NCBI GenBank assembly: GCA_963585895.1
Contig: OY757912.1
Location: 83,794,131-83,858,130, forward strand
Length of the DNA stretch: 64,000 bases
Source of the DNA: Sepioteuthis lessoniana
Taxonomy: Eukaryota; Mollusca; Cephalopoda; Myopsida; Loliginidae
Direction: 5' to 3'
In this document: one piece after another, positions 1-9,735 of the stretch
Position numbering within the stretch: position 1 is the stretch's first letter
Layout of the letters: the number at the start of each line of letters is the position of its first letter
The notes under the pieces: model-generated
What the model was told of the DNA's origin: nothing
What the model saw: the letters and a program-made list of their open reading frames with translations, nothing else
Databases searched by the model: none
Translations under genes and position numbers: made by a program

Positions 1-342
1 AATGATAAAAAACAATTAGATGAGGGGAAGTTCCACATCTAACTTTATTTTTTTAAACTGAATTAAAATTTTTTTCTATTTTTTCAAAATTATTATTTAA
101 TGAGCAGCCGAGATTCATTAGATATTGAGAACCAAGAGAGGATTTAAAAAAAAAAAAAAAAAAAAAATTAAAAGTCAAAATTGAAGGCATGAACATTTTG
201 GTTTGGTTATTGTTTAATGGCATTATCAACCCTTGTAGGGTATTAAATGTCAAATAATTTTTTTGTAAGTGAATAGTTTGCCGGTAAAATTTTTTATTAA
301 AATCATTGTTATTGCACAAGATGAATTTTAAGTAACATGTAC

Positions 343-537
343 AAGGGTGAGCTGAAAAAGTTCAGATGATGACATAATATCTGCTGTTGAATTTTTGGGC
401 CAATGGGATACAAGCATGGAAACACTGATGAAGAAATGTGTAGACCACAAGAGGAAACTATGTAGAAAAATAAACTTCATATTGGTCACATTCCATGAGA
501 GTATCTTGGTCAGCCTATGAACTTTTCAGTTGACCTT
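343..537 (+). mobile_element. Mariner deletion derivative with transposase C-terminus
   Basis: The ends are imperfect inverted repeats: GAGCTGAAAAAGTTCA on the left and, read in reverse, GTCAACTGAAAAGTTCA on the right, both typical of mariner termini. Between them the plus strand reads a decayed mariner transposase C-terminus: a SAVE-FL stretch, then QDT-like, then KKCVDHK, corresponding to the family's 'W.KCVD..GDYVEK' ending. At about 195 bp this is far shorter than a complete mariner (about 1.3 kb), so it is an internally deleted, non-autonomous relic. Confidence 0.6.
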
Positions 538-1621
538 TATATGCTATACAAAGAATAAAATTAATGTACCAAGTTTGTCTTTTTTAATGTACAATTCTAA
601 TTGAAAAAGTCCGATTCTGAAAGAAATGTGAGCAGGTCAAATACAGTGATTCTTAACATAGTGTCAAACAAAAATTACTTTTTCTTTATTTCTGGATGAA
701 GTATGATAAAAAAACTCGGGTGAATCAAAAGTTTTGCAATAGTTTGGTAATGTGAAGCTCTGGATGCTTTTGCCAGAGGTCATGAAGGTGACAAACCACA
801 CTGAACTGTGAGATGAGATGCTGAGCCCACCTGATACTCTTTGAGTGCTACTTGCCAGATTTGCCTCTGGCTTTGAGCACAACCTCCAAATCCATGGTTT
901 TAGGCCTACCTGATCATAAAGGTTCTTGCAACCTGAACCAAATTTTTTAAATTATCTGGTTACTGTACTGTAATCAACTGTGCTTTCACCTTTCATACAA
1001 CAAATGTTTTTTTTTGTTGTTTCTGCAGCATTATAGCCCTGGGTGGCTTTCAAATCACTCACAAACTGAAGCAATGCACAATGTGTCAGCACACCAACTA
1101 CCATAAAACAATCAACCACAGTAGATACCTTTCACAGCTTGAATTGCCATCCAACTAGCATTTACGAAAATATTATAAAACATTTTACTCACCCTATTAA
1201 GTTCTAAAATCCAGTACATTCTTAATTCAAGTGGAAATACAGACAACTCAGTGTTTTCTCAAAACATTAAAAAAGTTTTACACGAAAACATGATTATTTT
1301 CTTTTATTTCTTGAAGTCTAAGTTAAAAATCTAAACAAAAGTTTTCATCTTGATGGAGTCTTTATGCAAATCAGTCAACTTAGACTGCAATGGCTGGTTA
1401 TTATTGCATTTTCACATGCACAAAAATCAAAGATTTAGATAGGTAGATCATAGATGTAATGACTGATTGATCGATTTTAATAGCATGTCAACCTACCAAG
1501 GATTATTTTATGCATGGAGGTTAACAAATTGTCTTCATATTAACATTTTTTTGTGTAGTTGTTTTAAGGTTTTTTTTTTTTTTTTTTTTAAATGCCTAGT
1601 TATATATCAAATGTTCCTATG

Positions 1622-1800
1622 TAACAGATCTACTTGACTCATAGATGTGATCCTAACAAGTACTACAGATCTGGATCAAAGTGTACCTGAGAGTAATGGC
1701 AACAAATGGGTACTCCACATTTTCTAGAGCTCCAAAACTGGGGCCCTCACCATTAGTTGCCGTTAAGTGTCATACCTAAGACACTGTTAGATTAGTTGCT
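1622..1800 (-). mobile_element. SINE-C copy, 3'-truncated head region
   Basis: On the plus strand it reads 'gactcatagatgtgatcct..actac..ggatcaaagtgtacctgagagtaatggcaac..gggtactccacatt', the reverse orientation of the SINE-C body seen better at 45140-45365. It is strongly diverged and its ends are unclear. Confidence 0.6.
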
Positions 1801-1942
1801 GTTTTAATTTGCAGTAGAAAGAAAATTGTATTTTTTTTCTATATGAGGTGGGTACTAGGGATGAGGTCAAGGAATCAGAGGAGGAGGGTGTCTTGTATTT
1901 TGGAGCACTTGAATGTTATGAGGAGATGAAAAAAAAGTCAAT

Positions 1943-2195
1943 GGGGAGTTCCTGTGGTATAATGGCTGATGTGCTGGACTGTAGCATCATACGAAGCAAA
2001 TTCTAACTCCAGTTGCACTATTGCATTCACTTTTGGCCTAATACTCTTGGGAAAGGTATGAAGCCTCTTATCTTGCCAGCTATGGGTTAAATAGTATCAC
2101 TACTGTTCTTCTACAAGGATAGATTTGGTATTAAATAAATCAAAGGTTGATATGCCAGTAAAAAAAAAAACAACAAAAAAAACCCAAACAAACAA
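1943..2195 (+). mobile_element. SINE-B copy, near full length
   Basis: The head 'cctgtggtataatggctgat' carries a pol III A-box-like motif. Further in come a decayed B box, the shared core (CTTGGGAAAGGTATGAA, then GCTATGGGTTAAATAGTA) and the tail 'aaggttgatatgcca', followed by an A-rich end. The core is shared with SINE-A and the tail with SINE-C. Confidence 0.75.
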
Positions 2196-2196
2196 G

Positions 2197-2350
2197 GAGG
2201 TGCTCATGATATAATGGTTAGTGTTGTAGGAAATAGACAGTGATTTGAGTTCAAATCCTGTATGAGACTTTGCATTTCACATAGTGCTAATACTCTTGGG
2301 AAAGGTACGAATCCACTTATTCTCTCTCCAGCTATAGGTAAATGGGTCAT
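2197..2350 (+). mobile_element. SINE-A copy, 3'-truncated
   Basis: The tRNA-like head has an A-box motif (ATAATGGTTAGTG) and a B-box motif (GAGTTCAAATCC, the RGTTCRANTCC consensus), then the core 'aatactcttgggaaaggta' and 'ctataggtaaa'. The remaining 3' half is missing. It sits directly behind the A-rich end of the SINE-B copy, a common landing site for a new SINE. Confidence 0.75.
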
Positions 2351-2498
2351 TACACTATCTGGATGTTAACCTTTAACTGTTTGAAAACCACTGTTCTATA
2401 GCAAATACAGTATGTAACATGTACATCGAAAGTAAATAACCTCAGTTGAAATAAACATATTAATCACAAAAATGAAAAAAATATTTTGTAACCCTTAC

Positions 2499-2570
2499 CG
2501 GTTTCATTAATGACTGTTTTGGAACCATTTGTCATCTTGTCAAGTAGTTTGAGAAAGCAAAGTTCTGGTT
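2499..2570 (-). CDS. RCL1: RCL1 exon 2 (coding, internal)
   Basis: On the minus strand an acceptor TTATTTTCAG precedes 72 bases that end at the donor G|GTAAGG. Joined in phase 1 to exon 1, the first base pair completes a Glu codon and the exon reads EPELCFLKLLDKMTNGSK, then TVINETG. This matches the conserved block of RNA 3'-terminal phosphate cyclase-like proteins, in which human RCL1 has FIRLLDKITNGS followed by INQTG. The phase fit and the match to the same protein on both sides of the intron make the call firm. RCL1 is a nucleolar ribosome-biogenesis factor that binds the GTPase BMS1 in the small-subunit processome and is needed for early 18S pre-rRNA cleavages. It resembles RNA cyclases but lacks their cyclase activity. 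Confidence 0.93.
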
Positions 2571-2763
2571 CTGAAAATAAAAGAAGAATTTTTGAAAAAT
2601 GAATTATATTGTTATGGTTTAAGACTTTTCATTTTACTTCACCCGACTTACAACTTCTTGTTAAAAAGAAACAGGAAAGCTTCCTATTTGTTAGGAATTG
2701 AATTAGTCTCTTGAATTTTACTTATTCAACTGGAAGATATGTATTGATCCTATTGTACAACAG

Positions 2764-3020
2764 AGATAGAGGCACTATCCTGGACAAGGTTGTTTGCATT
2801 TCACAACATGCTAATACCCTTGGAAAAAAAGGGATGAATCCAACTATTCTCCCTTCAGCTATGGGTAAATAGTACAGCAGACTGGGCTCTTTAACATTGG
2901 TATGGAAACCAGTCTAGAAGAAAAACTCTGAATTTAAACCATTTGTATTCCGTTTAAAGAAAAAAAGTGACCTTATGTCATATCTTGCTTGTGGCGAAGG
3001 GTTGAGTGAATACATTTCAC
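2764..3020 (+). mobile_element. SINE-A copy, head lost, degenerate
   Basis: It retains the core (aatacccttggaaaaaaagg, then cagctatgggtaaatagta), the 'gactgggctctttaac' and 'accagtctagaagaaa' segments and the end 'gtgaccttatgtcatatc'. All are shared with the better copy at 49414-49682. Confidence 0.7.
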
Positions 3021-3170
3021 AAGAGACCAAATTTTGTCAGTCTGGTATCTATTCTTGAAGTCTTTACATCCAGTTGCTGCTTAACCTACACTGCTTACTG
3101 TGCATGTGTTGTTATTTATTACAGTGGCAATTGTTTGCCAATAGATAGGAGATTTTGAAAGTTGTTAATT

Positions 3171-3364
3171 TGGTTTGGTTTATTTGTTTAATGCTATATT
3201 CATGGGTTATCTGATGCCAAAGCTATTTTTATAGAAGAACAGCAGTGATACTATTTAATGAATACCTTTCCCCAAACATATTCTGAAAGTAAGGAGTTTG
3301 AATTCACACTTAGTTGGAAGCTGCTGTTTAGCACTTTACCCATTACGCCATGGAAACTTCCCAA
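3171..3364 (-). mobile_element. SINE-B copy, reverse orientation
   Basis: It starts on the plus strand with 'tggtttggtttatttg', the reverse of the (CAAAC)-rich SINE tail. The reversed core follows (gatactatttaatgaatacctttcccc), and it ends in the reversed head 'cccattacgccatggaaact'. Confidence 0.65.
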
Positions 3365-4939
3365 GTTGTTGATTTAAAATGCAGCAATGAAATTTTAAAG
3401 TTGGATACAATAATCAATTATTAGTCCCCTAAGAAATATGAGGAAGTGCAAAAAAACTTCTTGGAATAACCAACAAGGGAATGACCTCAAAGACATGCAA
3501 CACATACAACAAATGAGCAGATCATTCTTCAAATTTCTTTCACACTTAAAAATAAAAAGATGAGTATGGGGTGGTGGGATAGTCTTTTTGGTGAGATAGA
3601 GAATATTTCTGTAACCCTCTTCTAAGTTTAATTTAACATGTTATCTTGTATATTAAAATTATCATTTAGTAACATACTGAAGTTCATTGTTTTGGTGATA
3701 TTTTGCTATTTTCATTGGAGATGTAGCATAATCAGAATGATAATAGATTTATTACTAAAAATGGATCTGCATTAAAGGTGAAAGAAGTGTGATGATTTAT
3801 ATAAAGTGTATGAATACAAGCATTTTTAAAAAATAATATTTAACAGTATCTATTGATCTTATTCATTTTTGTTTATGTCTTTTAGTATTCCATATTTTTT
3901 TAGCATTAATTTGATGAGGAAAGGAAATATATCATCAAAACTTGGATATTTACTTAAATCCATGAATTTGCTGGAGTCAGTTTGTCAGTTTTCTTTCTAT
4001 ACATACCAATTCTTCACCAAAATGCCTAATGCTAAAAAACATAAATAACAAAGATTGATAAAATTCACCAATACATTAAAATTAAAAAAAGAAAAAAAAG
4101 TTATTTTGCTGGTTTCTTGTTTCTTTCTCTAATTCTTATTTTTGTTTCTTGAGGAGTTGGGTGGAAGAGTACCTTTTAAGGTATGATCCTGCTGCCTTTA
4201 CAGGGTTTAAATTTTGTATTTCATTTATAGTAAACAAAGACATTTTTCTTCTTTTTAAAAAGAGTGCCAGATGTGAAAGCACTTTCATTCCATTATTGCT
4301 GAGAGAGATATTCAATTGAACAATCAAGACAAAGAGAATAATTGAATATGTTTTATTAAGTTGAAGAAGATATAAAACACTGCATTATTGATAAATTCTT
4401 TTGTTTCTTTTAAGTTGGATGTGTGAAATCTACTAAAGATATTCTTTTGCCTTAATAAACAGACCAGTGTTATGTGACTGAGGAATTATGCTACAGAGTA
4501 TTACTTAGAATTATGTCTTACTCAAGGATTGTTTCTAAAGTATGACCCAAAATACAGCCTTTGTACCTCTTGGTAAGGAGTTACATCTATGCTATTTGGC
4601 ATCCACTGCAACTTAGGCTGATCTTGGTAGCTCAAATTTATTGAGAATCATCAAAATCGGTCATTGCTCACATGAGGCAGAAAATAAATATTAGAATTAA
4701 GGGTGGAGCAGACAACCAAGATATTGGGAAAAATATCAGCAAATCTGTTAGCAGATGCCATGTTATAAAACTAATAACCAGATTGGTCTTTCTAGTTTCA
4801 ATAAAATTATATGCTACTGAACAATTGACAGCACTTTACACGAGTTGTTGGTATTTGTAAATGTAAAAAAGAATTATGTCAGAAATAAACAATTGTATAT
4901 TCAAATTAAATATGTCCAGACCCTGTAGTTTAAAAATTT

Positions 4940-5400
4940 CAACTTTATCAAGGTATGCCGACAACATAGATTCCCTTGATTCTCTCACCATCTATCCCTT
5001 GATAAATCCTGTAGACGGCATCCAGTGTCTGCACTGAAGTGATGAATGTAAGTTTTTGCTGATGTGTCTATGTACAGGAGAATATTGCTTCTGAGTCCAT
5101 TCTTACTTCTTCAGCAGTACATAACATGTTTTGCTTACCTTACTTGGATAGTTTGTAAGATGGAAGGTAAATAGCCTTACAGCTCCTGTTTTGTAGGGTG
5201 CTGCTTCCAGGATTTGTTCAAAACAGCACACATCCTTTTTGTGTAGTCCCTATGTAGCTCTGTCTCAGTTAGAGTCCAAGTAATGAAACCATACATTAGT
5301 AGTGACACGGCTACAGCTTGGAAGAATTCATGTTTGATTTTATTAGAGAGATCACATTTACATTTTGTCAATAACTATACTTATAACTACTTTTCGAGGG
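4940..5400 (-). mobile_element. LINE-H fragment: C-terminus of a non-LTR retrotransposon ORF2
   Basis: The minus strand reads a decayed reverse-transcriptase C-terminus. From 5371 it has a SDLSNKIKHEFFQAVAVS block, then LLMYGFITWTL, then LNKSWKQHPTKQ. Further 3' it has traces of the family ending with HAGHCWRS and DLPEAMNDRE-like segments. The best copy of this family is at 57420-57830. Frameshifts and stops break it, so it is inactive. It lies inside RCL1 intron 1. Confidence 0.75.
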
Positions 5401-5919
5401 GGTATTGGTCTAGCTGTAAAAAGAGTGCACAATCCTCCATTTGTAATGAGTCGATTTTTAGGTGATTTCCTGGAAATTTGGGTTCTCAATCTACTCCTGG
5501 TCAGAGGGCTGGAAGGATAGAGACTTTTTAATAATTACTATTTCTAATTATAATTCATTATATTTGACAAGTTATTAATAGACACAGCAATGTTTTAACA
5601 TGTTATTGTTAAAACGCAGAAGAAAAATAGGCAAGACAAATAAATTGGGTATTATCATCTTAATATTATTAACTTTTTTTTCTTAAACACCATTTTTATT
5701 AAATGATATATTTTCACTTAATCCAGGAAAATAAACACTGGGGGGGGGATGTGAAATTAATAAATGATTTAAAAAAAAAAAATAATAAAAAAACATCTTT
5801 TCAAGCTTCTAGTAAAAAAAGGTTTGATGAAATGAGTGAGAATGTTGAGTTTGTTCGCGATAGAAACACGTGGTCATAATATTATGATTGATTAAATAAA
5901 AAAATTGTCAATTACTTAC

Positions 5920-6049
5920 CTTGAAGACCTGGATTTTCATCCTGATTCCGGATTTTTGTAATACGGACTGATTTACCACTTAAAGTTGATTGCACCAATC
6001 TCTGTCTAAAATAATTACTGCCTTCATATTCCAATACGTTTGATGCCAT
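5920..6049 (-). CDS. RCL1: RCL1 exon 1 (start codon to first donor)
   Basis: The ATG at 6049 (minus strand) has a strong context, CAACACCATGG. The exon encodes 43 residues plus one base, beginning MASNVLEYEGSNYFRQ and continuing RLVQSTLSGKSVRITKIR and a DENPGL block, ending at G|GTAAGT. The order and spacing match the N-terminus of RCL1 (human: YAGCNFLRQRLVLSTLSG, then KIRKIRARDDNPGL). The N-terminal fold of the cyclase-like family begins here. The gene is transcribed away from METTL4, sharing its upstream region. The rest of the protein (usually about 370 residues) lies outside the window after exon 2. Confidence 0.95.
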
Positions 6050-6390
6050 GGTGTTGAATTATTTTATGATGCACCATGTGAATCCCGGAAGCGGTGTCGA
6101 GACAAAATAGCATCGCAAGGGAGATAATTCCGCCGCTTCACTTATGTGTATCTGCCACTTAACCGGCTTCGAATACAACGAAGTTTGTTGTCTGACTACA
6201 CGTGGTTTTATTTACTAATGTATTGATATTATTTTAAACTTTAAATTTGAGCATTAATATTATTTTTTACTTACGTATCATAAAGTTCATGTTTTTTTTT
6301 GAAAGATTAAAAAAGAACTAAAAAACAACAAAACAAAGACTCGGAAGTAATTGAATTTGTCAACTTATTTGTATTTATTTTAATAACGAA
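6050..6390. promoter_or_regulatory. Bidirectional promoter between RCL1 and METTL4
   Basis: The two start codons are 341 bp apart and divergent, so the promoters and 5' UTRs of both genes must lie here. Visible elements are an ETS-type core CCGGAAG (6085-6091, inside CCCGGAAGCGG), an E-box CACGTG (6199-6204) and an AAGGGAGATAATT motif (6117-6129). The segment 6080-6210 is clearly richer in G+C and CpG than its surroundings. No convincing TATA box faces either gene. ETS sites and TATA-less CpG-bearing sequence are typical of bidirectional housekeeping promoters. Start sites cannot be placed from sequence. Confidence 0.8.
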
Positions 6391-6678
6391 ATGAGTGTGA
6401 TTTTTGAAAATGAGTGTGGTTGGTTGGTGTGCAGTGTCAAAGCTGTTCAATGTAATTATCAAAATTGTCAAATAGTGGAAGACGGTGGCAAATTCAAAAC
6501 TCAAGAAGAAAAGGACTGTAATAAAAATGGTCATTCATACGGTTTCAAAGACGAACTTTTCAAAATTCATTCTCCTTTTATGATGGATACACAGTTTGAA
6601 AAATTAACTTCTGTCCCAAGAGTCGTCGGAGACGGTGGAGATAGTTATAATAGCTTGGCACAATCAACTTCAAAAAAG
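6391..6678 (+). CDS. METTL4: METTL4 exon 1 (start codon to first donor)
   Basis: The exon has 96 codons from ATG at 6391 to the donor AAG|GTATGT, phase 0. The N-terminus MSVIFENECGWL matches METTL4 (human MSVVHQLSAGWL) and supports this start. A later YGFKDELFKI segment corresponds to the FVFRPELFDV region of the vertebrate protein. METTL4 is an MT-A70-type S-adenosylmethionine-dependent methyltransferase. It is established as the enzyme that N6-methylates an internal 2'-O-methyladenosine of U2 snRNA and is also discussed as a DNA 6mA writer. This N-terminal part is poorly conserved and has no catalytic residues; the DPPW active site would lie further downstream. Confidence comes from this exon plus exon 2 together. 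Confidence 0.85.
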
Positions 6679-7155
6679 GTATGTTTACAGTTTTTAATTT
6701 AGAATTACTGAGTTAGTTTAAGTCAAATAAGCTTGAGTTTCAAAACAAAAACAAGACAGGTTCTTATCTATAAGTTTTGCTTAGTCTGATACAGCAGCTT
6801 TAAGTTACAATACCTGCTGTTCTTAACTGGTCACTTATCTATGTACTGAGTTGGTTCATCGTTGCTTAACTCCGATGATCTGACGAGAACTGTGACGTTA
6901 GCGTATTTCCCTTTCTGGCATTTTTTTTACCCCCTCACAGCATAAAACTAGTAACGTCAATAAAACTAAGTCATCTCAAAACTTAATGCCCTTATTTTGC
7001 AATTAGATACGTAACTTTCAAAGAGAACTGATGTTATTTTTCAAGTGCTAAGTGACATTCTTTAAGATATAATCAGAAAGTAATCATTTATCTATTTATT
7101 TTATTACATCTTCAGTCCTAAAGATGGGCACAAATTCAGCATTATATATAGATTG

Positions 7156-7304
7156 TGTGGCGACCTGTTCACTCGACGAATAAATTGTTGTATTTTTCAT
7201 ATTGTTACCTCGCTTTTGTCTCCTTTATTGTCTTTTGGCTGTCATAACTCGCACGCTTAACTTAACTCATTTGCGGGGTCGACTTGCTTATCGACTCCGC
7301 AACA
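7156..7304 (-). mobile_element. Short LTR-like element, relative of the 1.3-kb solo LTR
   Basis: The ends read TGTGGCGACCTGTTCAC and, on the right, GACTCCGCAACA (TG...CA). Read on the minus strand it begins TGTTGCGGAGTCGATAAGCA and matches the first ~110 bases of the solo LTR at 7835. It then jumps straight to that LTR's last ~25 bases (GAACAGGTCGCCACA). It is therefore a 149-bp internally deleted version in the opposite orientation. A clear target duplication was not seen (ATTG versus AGTG). Confidence 0.65.
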
Positions 7305-7650
7305 AGTGTTAATAAAGACACCACTTTAGAGCTATTTCACTTACTTTGACTTTTAAACTTAATTTTTCTTGAAAATGAAAAATTTTCCAAAGAAAAAATG
7401 CAAGGAAGATAAAACTGCAACGGAAAGAAATTTTTCCTACAAAAACAGATACCTTGATAACTCTATGAACAGACTTCTAGAATTTCTTTTATAGCAAACA
7501 AGAACAAATGCATCATAAACAACATTATCTCTCAATCCTCTTTCATAATGAAAATTCTAGTAATATTAGATTTTGAAAGTGGGATGCAGGTTAGGCATAA
7601 ATTAAAACATTTTAACAAAGAATTTCATGAACATCAGCGATCATATTATT

Positions 7651-7834
7651 TGGTTTGGTTTTATAGCATATCAACCATTGTTAGTTGTTTAATGCCAAAT
7701 CCAGTTTTTACATACATGTATCTGTAAACACATTTTGAAGATACACACAATTAAATGATCAAATTGTTTTATTTCTAACAATTCAATTTAAACAGTTCTA
7801 TTTGACCCATAGATAGGACCCTTTCAGATGCTAC
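7651..7834 (-). mobile_element. SINE-C copy, left part (interrupted by solo LTR)
   Basis: It starts with the reversed SINE tail 'tggtttggttttatagcata', followed by 'tgtttaatgccaaatcc', and runs to 'tttgacccatagataggacc' and 'gatgctac'. There it is broken by the LTR at 7835. The other half resumes at 9135, 1.3 kb away. Confidence 0.8.
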
Positions 7835-9134
7835 TGTTGTGGACCCGATAAGCATGTCGACTCTGCAAATTATTTTAGAGTTAAGTGTGCGATTAATTGA
7901 CAGCCAAAGAACAATGAAGGAAACAAAGGCAAGAAAACAGTAGATGCTGCATTGCTAGACCTGGTCTGCAATAGGTGTTTGTAGCTTGCTCATGTAGAAT
8001 CAAGCAATTGTGCTAAGACCACCGTGTCTTAGCTCAATGTCAGCAAGAACGAACAAATGGGTGAAGGAACAAGTATCTAAGACCATTGTGTCTTAGCGTT
8101 GAGCAAACAAGCGAGCGAGTGTTGTGGCTAAGATGACAGTGGCTTAGCACTGTGGACCAAGTGAATGAACGGGGAACCGAGGGCTAAGGCTGCCATGCCT
8201 TAGCGCTACGCAGCTGAGTAGACTGGGAACCAACAGCTAAGGCTTAACCATGCCTTAGCTCTGTGAAGCTGAGCAATTGAACTGGGAACGGTAGCGAAGG
8301 CTTAACTGTCCCTTAGCTTTGCAAACAAACCAGGGACAGTGGCTAAGGCTTAACCGTGTTTTAGCTTTGTGAACAAACCGGGAACAGTGGCTAAAGCTTA
8401 ACCGTGCCTTAGCTCTGCACAATCGAGCAAACAGACTGGGAAGCTGTTGCTAAGATTTGCTGTATCTTAGCGCTGCGCAGATAGGGAACCGATAGCTAAG
8501 GCTAACCATGCCTTAGCACTGCACAGCTGAGCAAGCAAACAAATGGACAGGGAAACCGACCGAAATGGTTAAGACTGGGTGGTCTTATAGTCCTCTTCGT
8601 GTTTGCCTCCAGGCCATCTGCTTCGATGTATTCGTAAGACCCATCAAAGATATTCCAACCTGAAGAAGGAGACCTCTAGTGGTCCTTAAAAGGACTTTAG
8701 TATATCTATGTTGAGGTAAGGCAAATGTGACCACGAGATATAGGATTAGGCCTTTAAGAACTTCGCTTCAGGAAATGAGTGTGCCCTAACCCCGCCCTCG
8801 GATTGGTGATAGTAGCCTTGTCTATACAGAGTGATAGCTATATCACACTAATAGGGCCACGTAGACAGAAAGTTCGTCTATAAAAAATAGAAGTGGAAAT
8901 GCAGTCCTTCTTTAGCCTGGGATAGGCTTCGAAAGATAATCCACCTTATTTTAATAGAGTTACTTTTGAAAGATGGGCTCTATTAGTGTTGTAAAATGTC
9001 AGTTATTCCCTTTTTTAGCCATTACAGCAGGTCAGGGCTATGGAAGGTTCCATCATTTCCGGTCGTAGCCAGATGTAGTGTTTTTAAGGGTTTGAGTCAT
9101 CCAATTTGTTTACGCTTGTGAACAGGTTGCGACA
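7835..9134 (+). mobile_element. Solo LTR, 1300 bp, 4-bp target duplication CTAC
   Basis: The element begins TGTTGTGGACCC and ends GGTTGCGACA, and is flanked by CTAC at 7831-7834 and 9135-9138. It splits a SINE-C copy exactly, which fixes both ends. A promoter is visible in its right third: GC box CCCCGCCC (8790-8797), inverted CCAAT box ATTGG (8802-8806) and TATA box TATAAAAAA (8879-8887), implying a start near 8910 and about 220 bp of R-U5. No gag-pol or second LTR is present, so it looks like the product of LTR-LTR recombination. The 4-bp duplication and TG...CA ends suit a Ty3/gypsy-type element, though the superfamily cannot be proven. The U3 holds a tandem palindrome array (separate entry). 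Insertion is younger than the SINE. Confidence 0.75.
8012..8590 (+). repeat. Tandem array of short palindromes in the LTR U3
   Basis: About eleven units at a 46-75 bp spacing each contain an inverted pair of the type GCTAAGGC...GCCTTAGC with 6-9 bases between the arms. Perfect 8-bp stems occur at 8012/8026, 8183/8197, 8236/8252 and 8495/8510. Others are variants (GCTAAGAC/GTCTTAGC, CTAAGAC/GTCTTAG, GCTAAGAT/ATCTTAGC). The stretches between units repeat GAGCAA(A)C and GGGAACC motifs. In several units both arms change together, so the pairing is kept. Confidence 0.8.
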
Positions 9135-9215
9135 CTACCACTCCAGGACAGAGTGGACATGGAAGCAATGGCAATGAAAAAAGCTCTAAATCTGGCACAG
9201 TTTGGAGTTCATTTT
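9135..9215 (-). mobile_element. SINE-C copy, right part (after the solo LTR)
   Basis: It resumes 'ctaccactccaggacagagtggacatggaagcaatggcaatgaa', the direct continuation of the SINE-C fragment ending at 7834. Confidence 0.8.
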
Positions 9216-9640
9216 TCTTAATCAATTGAATCGGAATTATCAATGTTTACTGTAAAAAACCAAAAAGAGACACTAGAGAGAGGACTTTTAAGTTAAGTTA
9301 AAAAGGATCATAAATTTTATTGTGATATATTGACAGGCATAACATCAAACTTTTTTGTGAGGACTTTAACGTTAGTAAATGTCATTGAGAGGTTAATGTG
9401 CATGTCGGCAACACTTCCACTATTGCACAGAAAGAGGAGGCTCTTGGTTTGAGAGTTATCCAAATACCAGTGTAATAAAAGTCAAAATTTTTTACCTTAC
9501 CCATGTGTACATACATGGGACCCCTTTTTATATTGACTATGTATCAATGATGGGAACAATATGAGTGTGACATTCTTCAATTTTTCCTAAAACTAGCTCA
9601 CTTTTGAATTGTAACTTTTATGCACAAATGTGAAAGCAAT

Positions 9641-9735
9641 TACAAGGTCTAATCAAAAAGTACTCAGACTGAGTTTTCAATTAAAAGAAAAGTTAAATTT
9701 AAAGTCTGTACTAATTGTCAGTACTTTTTGATCAG
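9641..9735. mobile_element. Mariner terminal-repeat palindrome (MITE remnant)
   Basis: 'aaggtctaatcaaaaagtac' on the left and 'gtactttttgatcagcag' on the right are inverted copies of a mariner-type terminus separated by about 45 bp. There is no coding content. It is best read as a minimal MITE or collapsed mariner. Confidence 0.55.

Larger units (their letters stand above)
1..2498 (-). other. RCL1: RCL1 intron 2 (partial, runs off left edge)
   Basis: This lies downstream of the exon 2 donor (GTAAGG read on the minus strand) and continues past the window edge. I looked for the next RCL1 exon, expected to begin with a TTLYYQPG-like motif, and did not find it. The intron holds a mariner relic (343-537), a SINE-C copy, a SINE-B copy and a SINE-A fragment, plus poly-A/poly-T runs near 147-167 and 1570-1590. 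The stretch 540-1620 contains no feature I recognise. Confidence 0.7.
2571..5919 (-). other. RCL1: RCL1 intron 1
   Basis: This 3.35-kb intron is bounded on the minus strand by GTAAGT (5914-5919) and TTTTCAG (2571-2577). It holds a SINE-A copy, a reverse SINE-B copy and a LINE-H fragment. Between about 3365 and 4935, and from 5400 to 5919, I see only AT-rich sequence with short A/T runs and a G run near 5742. An E-box (CACGTG) lies near 5868. Confidence 0.85.

Noticed and set aside
664..882. 72-codon minus-strand frame as a transposase piece
   Set aside because: It lies near the mariner relic, but I could not match it to any transposase block; left unassigned.
7835..9134. Complete LTR retrotransposon between 7156 and 9134
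   Set aside because: The two LTR-like sequences are in opposite orientation and of different length, and no gag or pol coding lies between; the long one is separately bounded within a SINE-C.
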